From positions 1-6,038 of the forward strand of contig JAEEJD010000228.1 in the NCBI GenBank assembly GCA_016281675.1: a DNA stretch of 6,038 nucleotides, in the 5' to 3' direction. Origin of the DNA: Lachnospiraceae bacterium (GTDB lineage: Bacteria > Bacillota_A > Clostridia > Lachnospirales > Lachnospiraceae). Shown here piece by piece: positions 1-6,038 of the stretch. Under the pieces are notes generated by a model. It ran no database searches. It was given only the letters and a program-made list of their open reading frames with translations, and was not told where the DNA came from. Each line of letters opens with the position of its first letter. Within the stretch, counting starts at the first letter, position 1. A program made the position numbers and the translations under genes.

Positions 1-586
1 AAACAATGTCCGTAAAGACTATAAGAATGAAAGTGGAAAGAACGAAAACGACGGCAACGGTCGCAAGGATGATGAGGTTCAGATCGTTTCTCTGTTCACG
101 GATCCTTGCAAGAGGAGAGTGTATAACGACGTAACCCTTGAGGTTATAATTGTTCATTATCGGAGATAATACCGAGAGCATATTCTCGTTGAACTGACCG
201 TAGAAATCTCCTTCGCGGAAAAAGCTTCGGCTTGTCTCTTCCATTGCGAATCCATCAACGGAAAATACCGATCCGCGGCTTCCGGCAGCGGAGTTGTAGA
301 TCACTTCACCGTCGGTGTTCATTATCCAGATCGTCAGGGACGAAAAATCACCCGCGGCCTTAAGCTGTTCCTTGACGTCCTCCGTTGAAAGAGCGTCATC
401 ATAAAAATACTCCGCATAGGTGTTTGAAATGACGTTTGCGGATTTGTACAGTTCCGCTGCTTTCTGTTTGACGAGAAAGTTGTATGTGATGGGGGAAGTT
501 ATTACGAGGACAACGGCAACGCACAGTACGGCAAAGCATATATACGCAAGTATAAATTTGTAATATAACTTGCGGTTTTTCTTCAT
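1..586 (-). CDS. Sensor histidine kinase, N-terminal part (cut by window edge)
   Basis: This is the first 195 residues of a membrane sensor kinase, read leftward from an ATG at 586; the HAMP, dimerisation and ATPase domains would lie outside the window. After a basic start (MKKNRK) comes a first membrane helix at about residues 11-31, an extracytoplasmic region at about 33-168, and a second membrane helix at about 170-190. The outer region holds the motifs IWIMNTDGEVIYNS (about 87-99) and GYVVIHSPLARI (about 151-162), the pattern of PAS/Cache-like sensor folds in two-component kinases. The ATG overlaps the TGA of the response regulator as ATGA, and a weak GAGG lies 10 nt upstream, so translation is probably coupled. 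The kinase assignment is inferred from the topology and the partner gene, because no catalytic motif is visible. The ligand cannot be told from the sequence. Confidence 0.88.
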   Translation of the reverse strand, partial: MKKNRKLYYKFILAYICFAVLCVAVVLVITSPITYNFLVKQKAAELYKSANVISNTYAEYFYDDALSTEDVKEQLKAAGDFSSLTIWIMNTDGEVIYNSAAGSRGSVFSVDGFAMEETSRSFFREGDFYGQFNENMLSVLSPIMNNYNLKGYVVIHSPLARIREQRNDLNLIILATVAVVFVLSTFILIVFTDIV

Positions 587-1287
587 ACGGAACGCGCCTC
601 GAACTTGTATCCGACACCCCAGACGGTGTGAAGTCTCCACGACTGATGATCCCTGATCTTCTCACGGAGTCTCTTGATATGAACGTCAACGGTTCTTGTA
701 TCTCCCGCATATTCGTATCCCCATATATGATCAAGAAGCTGTTCTCTCGTGAACACCTGGTTGGGCTGTGAAGCGAGGAAGAACAGGAGCTCTATCTCCT
801 TCGGAGGCATATCGAGATACTGACCATTGTATAAAACGGAATAATCGTTCAGGCTGATGACAAGATCGGGATATTCAACGACTTTTGTATCGGATGTCGG
901 AGCCGGTATCTTGGCATGTGAACATCTTCGAAGGACCGCTTTGACTCTTGCGACAAGTTCCTTGGAATCAAACGGTTTCTCCATATAGTCGTCGGCACCG
1001 AGCTCAAGCCCGAGCACTTTGTCAAACACTTCTCCCTTGGCCGACAGCATAATGATCGGTGTGGGGTTCTTGGACCTGATCTCTCTGCATACCTGGTATC
1101 CGTCTATTCCGGGAAGCATGAGATCGAGAAGTATGAGGTTAGGCTCATATGTTTCGTAAACGGAAAGGGCCGACTCACCGTCGTTTACGATCTTTGTGTC
1201 AAAGCATTCCTTTGCAAGATAGAGTGCGATAAGCTCAGCGATGTTCTCGTCGTCATCTACTATCAGGATCTTCTGTTTTCCTGCCAT
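583..1287 (-). CDS. PhoB/OmpR-family response regulator
   Basis: A 234-residue cytoplasmic DNA-binding response regulator, the usual length for the OmpR/PhoB family. The receiver domain (about 6-121) has the acidic pair D11/D12, the phospho-acceptor D55 in LLDLMLPG, the switch serine S82, and K104 in the KPF motif, so it should be phosphorylatable. A linker at about 122-135 leads to a winged-helix domain (about 136-231) with PPKEIELL, FTREQLLDHIWG, the recognition-helix segment RTVDVHIKRLREKI and the closing GVGYKFE wing. The start is supported by AAGGAGT at 1294-1300, 6 nt upstream of the ATG. The gene ends in an ATGA overlap with the partner kinase and begins 30 bp after the mutS2 stop with no terminator between, so read-through from mutS2 is likely. 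It resembles PhoP/WalR/VanR-type regulators, but the target genes cannot be named from sequence. Confidence 0.96.
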   Translation of the reverse strand: MAGKQKILIVDDDENIAELIALYLAKECFDTKIVNDGESALSVYETYEPNLILLDLMLPGIDGYQVCREIRSKNPTPIIMLSAKGEVFDKVLGLELGADDYMEKPFDSKELVARVKAVLRRCSHAKIPAPTSDTKVVEYPDLVISLNDYSVLYNGQYLDMPPKEIELLFFLASQPNQVFTREQLLDHIWGYEYAGDTRTVDVHIKRLREKIRDHQSWRLHTVWGVGYKFEARSV

Positions 1288-1293
1288 GGTATT

Positions 1294-1300
1294 ACTCCTT
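1294..1300 (-). promoter_or_regulatory. Ribosome binding site of the response regulator
   Basis: Read on the minus strand this is AAGGAGT, a near-perfect Shine-Dalgarno site 6 nt before the ATG at 1287. It fixes the start codon and gives the regulator its own efficient initiation, even if it is transcribed from the mutS2 promoter. Confidence 0.85.
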
Positions 1301-1317
1301 TTTATATGATCGGATTC

Positions 1318-3681
1318 TTATTTGAATTCAACTATCGTAACGCCTGCGTCGCCTTCTCCGAATTCACCGGCACGGTGATTTGCGACATACGAAACTTTCT
1401 TAAGATGTTTTGTAACGGCGCTTCTGAGAGCCCCGGTGCCTTTGCCGTGTACGATCCGGACACTTGACAGGTGCGAAAGGTATGCATCGTCAAGATACTT
1501 GTCGAGCTTTGCTATAGCCTCATCGACAGTCAATCCGATAAGGTTGATCTCGGATGAGATGTTTGACGCTTTCGACAGAGAACCTTTGGAAGCGGCAAAC
1601 TTTTTGGCAAATTCTTTTCCGCTCTTTTCGTCTTTTGATTCGATCGGCTCAAGATCGGAAATGTTGGTGCTTATATTCATAATACCACATTGCACAAACA
1701 GATTTCCTTTTGCATCAGGTTTTGTGTGAACGTGGCCCGTAAGATCCATTGAAATGATCCTGACATCACAACCTACGGTAAAATCGGATGCCTTGTGTTT
1801 GCTCTTCTCCGAAGTCTTCTTTGCGACGGAGGCGGGTGCATTATCGTTCATGGCTTTACGAAGTGCACTTCGGCCGTTTTCCAATTCTCTGACGTTTCCG
1901 CCGTTCTTATTGATATCGCGGATAACCGAGTCGGCCAGGTCCTTGGCATCTTTAAGTATGGCGCGGGCTTCTTCCCGGGCTTCGTTAAGGATGCGCTCTT
2001 TGGTTTCGTTTATCTTCTCCCTGCGCTGTTCGTACGTATTCTTCAGTACTTCTATGTCGTGTTTGTAGTTTTCGATCTCTCGGCGGTTTTCTTCGATCGT
2101 AATGCGGTCTTTTTCAAGACGGGCAATGACATCCTCAAATGAGGAATCCTGTGAGGAGATCTGCTCTTTTGCCTTATCTATTATCGAATCGGGTAGGCCG
2201 AGCTTTTGAGAAATGGCAAATGCGTTGCTCTTTCCCGGTATTCCCGTCAACAGTCTGTATGTCGGTTTTAACGATTCAACATCAAATTCGCAGCAGGCGT
2301 TTTCAACACCCTGAGTGTTAAGGGCGTATATCTTCAACTCGCTGTAGTGGGTGGTTGCCATCGTACGGATCTTTTTGACGTGAAGGGCCTCAAGGATCGA
2401 GATGGCCAGAGCCGCACCTTCGGTCGGATCAGTTCCGGCACCGAGTTCGTCAAACAGACACAGGCAGCCTTCTTTTGCCGAATCGAGTATCCGGACTATG
2501 TTCTTCATATGCGATGAGAAAGTGGACAGGCTCTGTTCTATGCTCTGCTCGTCACCGATGTCCGCAAACACTTCGTCAAACACGGAAAGATCGCTTTTGT
2601 CGCCTGCGGGAATATGAAGGCCCGACTGTCCCATGAGAGTAAGAAGCCCGACTGTTTTGAGTGATACGGTCTTGCCTCCCGTGTTGGGTCCGGTGATGAT
2701 AAGAAGATCGTAATCCTCACCGAGAGTAACGTTTATAGGAACGGCGGTCTTGGCATCAAGCAGGGGATGTCTTGCTTTTTTGAGTCTTATGATCCCGTTT
2801 TCGTTATATACGGGGCGGCTTGCACCCATTTCAAGCGCAAGGGATCCTTTTGCAAATATAAAATCAAGTTCCGTGACAGTTTCGATATCCGCGGATATTT
2901 CAACCGTATGCTCACGGCACCGGTCGGACAGTTCGGAGAGTATCTTCTCGATCTCGCGCATTTCCTCGATCTCGAGTTCACGAAGTTCGTTGTTGTATGT
3001 CACTATGTCGGACGGTTCTATGAAATAGGTCGATGATGAGGCCGACTGGTCATGGATCATTCCCGGAACGTTGTTTTTGTATTCCGCTCTTACGGGTATG
3101 CAGTACCTTCCGTCTCTCATCGTTATGACGGCATCCTGAAGGTAATTTCTGTATGTATCCGATACCATCCCGGATAGTCTCGAATGGATCTTGTCGTTGA
3201 CGCTTTTCATCTTTCTTCTGATGCTTCTGAGATTCCCGCTGGCATCATCCGATATCTCATCTTCCGATATGATGCATTTTCGGATCTCTTTTGAGATGGG
3301 AGACAAAGGGATCAGCACGCTGAAAAGATCGGATAAAGAATCCGAGGTGTCATCGTCGGTCTGCCCGTACGATTTGACGCGCAGTACATTATCAAGAAGA
3401 TCGGCGATAAGAAGAAGATCCGCAGCCGAAAGAGAGCTGCCTTTTTCGAGGCGGGAGACGGCATCTGTCATACTGCCCTTTGCCGCAAAGGATATCGATC
3501 CGTTACGCAGGATCCGCCCCAGCGCATCTTCGGTGTTTTGCTGGAATAACTCTATATCAAAAAGAGATGTTGACGGTTGGAGCGAGGATGCTTTTGCCCG
3601 ACCAAGCTCCGTGGATGTGTGATCCGCCAGCATTCCTATGATCTTGTCGTATTCGAGAGTCTTCAGATATTTCCCGTTCAT
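1318..3681 (-). CDS. mutS2: Endonuclease MutS2 (Smr-domain MutS homologue)
   Basis: A 787-residue cytoplasmic ATPase, full length for MutS2 (about 780-790). The N-terminal part (1 to about 300) matches the MutS2 core and clamp, starting with the typical LKTLEYDKI. The ABC-type ATPase (about 301-505) shows Walker A GPNTGGKT (331-338), the signature region STFSSHMKN (386-394), Walker B CLFDELGAGTDPTEG (about 408-422, D411/E412) and the H-loop TTHYSELK (443-450). A charged coiled coil covers about 505-590, a KOW-like small beta domain about 634-680, and a C-terminal Smr domain about 711-787 with HGKGTGALR (745-753). The mismatch-recognition domain of MutS is absent, as expected. Known family roles are suppression of homologous recombination and, in Bacillus, action on collided ribosomes. 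The Smr LDxRG-type motif is altered to INLIG (712-716). No Shine-Dalgarno site precedes the ATG, yet the conserved N-terminus supports it. The gene heads an apparent operon with the two-component pair. Confidence 0.97.
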   Translation of the reverse strand: MNGKYLKTLEYDKIIGMLADHTSTELGRAKASSLQPSTSLFDIELFQQNTEDALGRILRNGSISFAAKGSMTDAVSRLEKGSSLSAADLLLIADLLDNVLRVKSYGQTDDDTSDSLSDLFSVLIPLSPISKEIRKCIISEDEISDDASGNLRSIRRKMKSVNDKIHSRLSGMVSDTYRNYLQDAVITMRDGRYCIPVRAEYKNNVPGMIHDQSASSSTYFIEPSDIVTYNNELRELEIEEMREIEKILSELSDRCREHTVEISADIETVTELDFIFAKGSLALEMGASRPVYNENGIIRLKKARHPLLDAKTAVPINVTLGEDYDLLIITGPNTGGKTVSLKTVGLLTLMGQSGLHIPAGDKSDLSVFDEVFADIGDEQSIEQSLSTFSSHMKNIVRILDSAKEGCLCLFDELGAGTDPTEGAALAISILEALHVKKIRTMATTHYSELKIYALNTQGVENACCEFDVESLKPTYRLLTGIPGKSNAFAISQKLGLPDSIIDKAKEQISSQDSSFEDVIARLEKDRITIEENRREIENYKHDIEVLKNTYEQRREKINETKERILNEAREEARAILKDAKDLADSVIRDINKNGGNVRELENGRSALRKAMNDNAPASVAKKTSEKSKHKASDFTVGCDVRIISMDLTGHVHTKPDAKGNLFVQCGIMNISTNISDLEPIESKDEKSGKEFAKKFAASKGSLSKASNISSEINLIGLTVDEAIAKLDKYLDDAYLSHLSSVRIVHGKGTGALRSAVTKHLKKVSYVANHRAGEFGEGDAGVTIVEFK

Positions 3682-3690
3682 AACGGAATA

Positions 3691-3719
3691 ATGATATCAG
3701 AAAAAGCCCTATCAGGCAA
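3691..3719 (-). promoter_or_regulatory. Predicted mutS2 promoter (sigma-A type, extended -10)
   Basis: On the minus strand TTGCCT (3719-3714, 4 of 6 to TTGACA) is followed by exactly 17 bp and TATCAT (3696-3691, 5 of 6 to TATAAT), with TG one base before the -10 hexamer, an extended -10. The expected start of transcription is near G3684, only about 3 nt before the mutS2 ATG, which implies a nearly leaderless mRNA. This is prediction from motif match and spacing only. Confidence 0.6.
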
Positions 3720-3738
3720 TGAAAGGGGAGGGTTTAAG

Positions 3739-3767
3739 TTGTGGAATAACATGATTTTTTGTATAAT
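3739..3767 (+). promoter_or_regulatory. Predicted promoter of the HtrA-like/yhaM operon
   Basis: A perfect TATAAT at 3762-3767 stands 17 bp after TTGTGG (3739-3744), which matches only the TTG of the -35 consensus. Transcription would start near 3774-3775, giving a 5' leader of about 31 nt with the Shine-Dalgarno site at 3795-3800 well placed in it. The -35 lies 19 bp from the -35 of the divergent mutS2 promoter, so one regulator binding in the purine-rich stretch between (3721-3733) could affect both. Confidence 0.7.
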
Positions 3768-3794
3768 TAACAGTTGAACGGTCAATGCATCATC

Positions 3795-3800
3795 AGGGAG
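3795..3800 (+). promoter_or_regulatory. Ribosome binding site that sets the HtrA-like start
   Basis: AGGGAG, 5 nt before the ATG at 3806. The in-frame ATG at 3785, seven codons upstream, has no such site and would put AGGGAG inside the coding region, so 3806 is preferred. Confidence 0.8.
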
Positions 3801-3805
3801 ATTCA

Positions 3806-5218
3806 ATGGAAGAAAAAGAACAGGAAAATTACGAGTTCATAACCGAGACAATAAAGAAACCGCCGGTCAACAAACGTAAGCTTTTCAGGAAGATAATCAC
3901 AACGATATTTCTTGCGGTTCTGTTCGGAGTCTGTACCTGCCTTACGGTACTGATCTGTTTTCCGAGACTGCAGGCATATATGTATCCGGCAAGCGATACA
4001 AAGCCGGTCTCACTTCCGGTCGATGAGACGGCGCAGGAAGATGAGCCTATAGAGCCTTTTGTTGCACCGGAACATGACAATCCGGCAGATCAGCCGCAGG
4101 ATACAAAGGAGCCCGAGGACAAGGATTCCGCAGGTGCGGAGTCAAAAGAGGCACAGGGCGGTACGGAATCCGCCAGCGAAGGTGCTTCGGAAGAAGGCAA
4201 AGAAGTTGTTGTCAACAATATTGTCGAGACGATAGAAAAAGAGCTCGAACTTGATGATTACAGAACCCTTCTTCGCAAAGTTTCTTCCGTAGCGGAAGCA
4301 ACGCAGAAGAGTCTTGTAACGGTTGCGGGAATAAGCTCGAATACGGACTGGTTCAACAACTCATATGAGAACAACAACTCGACTACCGGACTGATAATTG
4401 CGGACAACGGCAAGGAACTTTTAATGATCTCGCCGTCGGATGTTCTTCATAATGCACGAAACGTCAGAGTAACATTTTGTGATGGGGAAACGTACGCCGC
4501 AAGGGTGAAGAACTCGGACGTGAACACGGGTCTTTGCATCGTATCGATAGATCTTGAGAGGATCACCGACAAGACAAAGGAACAGATGGAGATGGCACAG
4601 TTCGGAAGCATTGCCACAAGCGCTGTCGGAGTTCCGATCGTGGCTGTCGGTGCACCTTACGGAGCCGCGGGATCGGTCGGTATGGGTCAGATCACATCCA
4701 ATTCGGTCGTTCTTGATAAGGAAGATTCAAACGTGCGGATCATATCGACGGATATTTATGCGAGCACATCCGCAAGCGGAGTTCTGGTTAATTATAACGG
4801 AAGAATCGTAGGAATAATCTGCCACGAAGATATGTCCGGAAACATGCCTAATCTTTTGAGGGCATATTCGGTATCAGATATATCAGATTATATTGAGAAG
4901 ATGTCGAACGGCCAGGCACTTTCGACACTCGGGATAATCGGGACAGACGTTACCGCAGAGGCGAATGCCGACAGGGGAGTTCCGATGGGCGCGTTCGTCA
5001 AGGAAGTTGTTGCCGATTCTCCTGCCATGAACGTCGGCATCAGGATAGGAGACGTAATTGAGAAAATAGGCACGGTTGAGATAGGTTCGTTCACCGATTA
5101 CAAACATGCTATCCTGAACTATCAGCCTCAGGATATAGTGACGGTGAAACTTGAACGTCCCGGCCGTGACGGATATACCGAGATGACATATGAAGTAACT
5201 CTGGAGGAATTGAGATGA
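3806..5218 (+). CDS. Membrane-anchored HtrA-like trypsin/PDZ protein, probable pseudoprotease
   Basis: A 470-residue protein with the layout of Gram-positive HtrA/DegP anchored proteases. It has a short cytoplasmic tail (1-29) ending in basic residues, one membrane helix (about 30-52), an acidic, low-complexity, probably disordered linker (about 62-133), a trypsin-like domain (about 160-365) and a C-terminal PDZ domain (about 373-468, with GAFVKEV and SPAMNVGIRIGDVI). The body would be outside the membrane. Fold landmarks remain (TTGLIIADNG, GAPYG, NGRIVGI), but the triad does not: the TNNHV His position reads SPSDV (D212), the TDLAV Asp position reads TGLCI (G242), and GNSGG is replaced by TSASG (321-325). 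Proteolysis is therefore unlikely. It may act as a PDZ-based binding or scaffolding protein, which is inference. The start at 3806 follows from the Shine-Dalgarno site. The stop overlaps the start of the yhaM-like gene as ATGA, so the two are co-translated. Confidence 0.9.
   Translation: MEEKEQENYEFITETIKKPPVNKRKLFRKIITTIFLAVLFGVCTCLTVLICFPRLQAYMYPASDTKPVSLPVDETAQEDEPIEPFVAPEHDNPADQPQDTKEPEDKDSAGAESKEAQGGTESASEGASEEGKEVVVNNIVETIEKELELDDYRTLLRKVSSVAEATQKSLVTVAGISSNTDWFNNSYENNNSTTGLIIADNGKELLMISPSDVLHNARNVRVTFCDGETYAARVKNSDVNTGLCIVSIDLERITDKTKEQMEMAQFGSIATSAVGVPIVAVGAPYGAAGSVGMGQITSNSVVLDKEDSNVRIISTDIYASTSASGVLVNYNGRIVGIICHEDMSGNMPNLLRAYSVSDISDYIEKMSNGQALSTLGIIGTDVTAEANADRGVPMGAFVKEVVADSPAMNVGIRIGDVIEKIGTVEIGSFTDYKHAILNYQPQDIVTVKLERPGRDGYTEMTYEVTLEELR
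5203..5208 (+). promoter_or_regulatory. Ribosome binding site of the yhaM-like gene
   Basis: GGAGGA lies within the last codons of the HtrA-like gene, 6 nt before the ATG at 5215. A strong site combined with a 4-nt gene overlap suggests efficient, coupled translation. Confidence 0.8.
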
Positions 5219-6038
5219 GATATATAAACACCCTCTCCGAGGGAGAAAACATTAATGAAACATATCTCGTAAAGGCCAAGAAGTCGGATGTGACAAAGAC
5301 CGGTAAGCCGTATGACAAGCTGATTCTTTCCGACAGGACTGGAAGCATAGATGCGATGATATGGGATCCCAATTCGGCGGGAATAGAAGATTTCGACGTT
5401 CTGGATTACATTTGCGTCAATGCGGTCGTAAACAGTTTTCAGGGCGCCAATCAGTTAAACATAAAGCGCGTCAGAAAATGCGGCGAAGGCGAATACGATC
5501 CGTCGGATTATCTTCCCGTATCCGAGCGTAACATTGAAGAAATGTGGAGTGAGCTGAAGGCATACGCGGACGGCATCGGTAATCAGCATCTGAAAAAGCT
5601 TCTGGACTCGTTTTTGTCCGATGAGGCATTTGCGAAAAAGTTCAGGAAAAGCTCCGCGGCAAAGGCGGTTCATCACGGGTTTGTCGGAGGACTTCTCGAG
5701 CATACCCTGTCGGTCACGAATATGTGTGATTATTTTGCGAAGGCGTATCCTATGCTGAACAGGGATCTTCTGATCACGGTCGCGATCCTTCACGATATCG
5801 GAAAGACAAGGGAGCTGTCCGAATTCCCCTTAAACGATTATACCGATGAGGGACAGCTGATGGGACATATTGTGATGGGTGCACACATGGCGATGGAGAA
5901 AATGGATGCCATGAGTGATTTTCCGCCCAAGCTGTATTCCGAGGTCACTCACTGTATTCTAGCTCATCACGGGGAATATGAATTCGGTTCACCAAAGAAA
6001 CCTGCGTTGATGGAAGCTGTGGCGCTTCACTTTGCCGA
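5215..6038 (+). CDS. yhaM: YhaM-family 3'-5' exoribonuclease, C-terminus cut by window edge
   Basis: The first 274 residues of a cytoplasmic metal-dependent exoribonuclease; the family is about 314 residues long, so roughly 40 are missing beyond the window. The N-terminal OB-fold nucleic-acid-binding domain (about 12-88) has the DKLILSDRTGSIDAMIWD pattern. A helical stretch (about 104-150) leads to the HD domain, with HHGFVGGLLEHT (153-164), the metal-binding HD pair in AILHDIGK (190-197, H193/D194), GHIVMGAHM (217-225) and ILAHHGEYEFGSPKKP (248-263). All expected metal ligands within reach are present, so it should be active. In Bacillus, YhaM trims RNA 3' ends and can also attack single-stranded DNA. 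It starts inside the stop of the HtrA-like gene (ATGA) and has its own Shine-Dalgarno site, so it belongs to that operon. Confidence 0.95.
   Translation, partial: MRYINTLSEGENINETYLVKAKKSDVTKTGKPYDKLILSDRTGSIDAMIWDPNSAGIEDFDVLDYICVNAVVNSFQGANQLNIKRVRKCGEGEYDPSDYLPVSERNIEEMWSELKAYADGIGNQHLKKLLDSFLSDEAFAKKFRKSSAAKAVHHGFVGGLLEHTLSVTNMCDYFAKAYPMLNRDLLITVAILHDIGKTRELSEFPLNDYTDEGQLMGHIVMGAHMAMEKMDAMSDFPPKLYSEVTHCILAHHGEYEFGSPKKPALMEAVALHFA

Noticed and set aside
399..734. 111-residue minus-strand open frame across the regulator/kinase junction
   Set aside because: It overlaps two well-supported genes in another frame and its composition is not protein-like.
1288..1317. Possible terminator between mutS2 and the response regulator
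   Set aside because: The 30 bp contains no GC-rich hairpin followed by a T run on the minus strand; it is mainly the ribosome binding site.
3191..3622. 143-residue open frame on the plus strand opposite mutS2
   Set aside because: It is antisense to a conserved region of mutS2, has Ser/Arg-rich shadow composition and shows no recognisable motif.
3721..3777. Tiny reading frame from ATG 3751 with AGGGGAGGG upstream, resembling a leader peptide
   Set aside because: The predicted -10 TATAAT lies inside it, so the promoter would not transcribe its start, and it encodes only 8 residues.
3785..3805. Earlier in-frame ATG at 3785 for the HtrA-like protein
   Set aside because: It has no Shine-Dalgarno site and lies only about 10 nt from the predicted transcription start, whereas the ATG at 3806 has AGGGAG at the right distance.
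4868..4892. Near-repeat of ATCAGATATATCAGATTATA type within the HtrA-like gene
   Set aside because: It is explained by the coded SDISDY peptide and is not found elsewhere in the window.
5109..5793. Minus-strand open frames opposite the yhaM-like gene (5109-5372 and 5455-5793)
   Set aside because: They are antisense to a clear OB-fold/HD enzyme, with no motifs and no convincing start signals.

Overview
The window looks like chromosomal DNA from a low-to-mid GC Gram-positive bacterium (Bacillota, class Clostridia, quite possibly Lachnospiraceae-like). The evidence is the gene content (MutS2 with a Smr domain, a YhaM-type exoribonuclease, a PhoB/OmpR-type two-component pair, a single-span membrane-anchored HtrA-like protein), the Shine-Dalgarno sites of AAGGAG/AGGGAG type, and the sigma-A-like TATAAT promoter. 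The organism is an inference; there is no 16S or other taxonomic marker here.

Layout: a control region of about 125 bp (3682-3805) separates two divergent gene groups. Leftward (minus strand) run mutS2 (3681-1318), a response regulator (1287-583) and the start of its sensor histidine kinase (586 to the window edge). The gaps are 30 bp and a 4-nt ATGA overlap, and no terminator is visible between the genes. Rightward (plus strand) run a membrane-anchored trypsin-like/PDZ protein (3806-5218) and a yhaM-like OB-fold/HD-domain exoribonuclease (5215 to the window edge), again with an ATGA overlap. Both edge genes are truncated only by the window; I see no frameshifts, insertion sequences, tRNAs, rRNAs or CRISPR arrays. 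No stretch longer than 300 bases lacks a gene.

How the genes may work together: MutS2 is an ABC-type ATPase with a Smr domain, linked in Bacillota to suppression of recombination and, more recently, to collided ribosomes. YhaM is a 3'-5' exoribonuclease. The two divergent groups therefore both carry a nucleic-acid quality-control type gene next to an envelope-sensing or envelope-anchored gene (two-component system; HtrA-like protein). A functional link is speculative.

The most interesting points are: (1) the HtrA-like protein appears to have lost its catalytic triad (His to Asp, Asp to Gly, GNSGG motif disrupted) while keeping its fold landmarks and PDZ domain, so it is probably a pseudoprotease; (2) mutS2 has a good extended -10 promoter so close to its ATG that its mRNA would be essentially leaderless, matching the lack of a Shine-Dalgarno site; (3) the Smr domain of MutS2 keeps HGKGTG but has a changed LDxRG-type motif. 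I did not find a clearly new multi-gene system.
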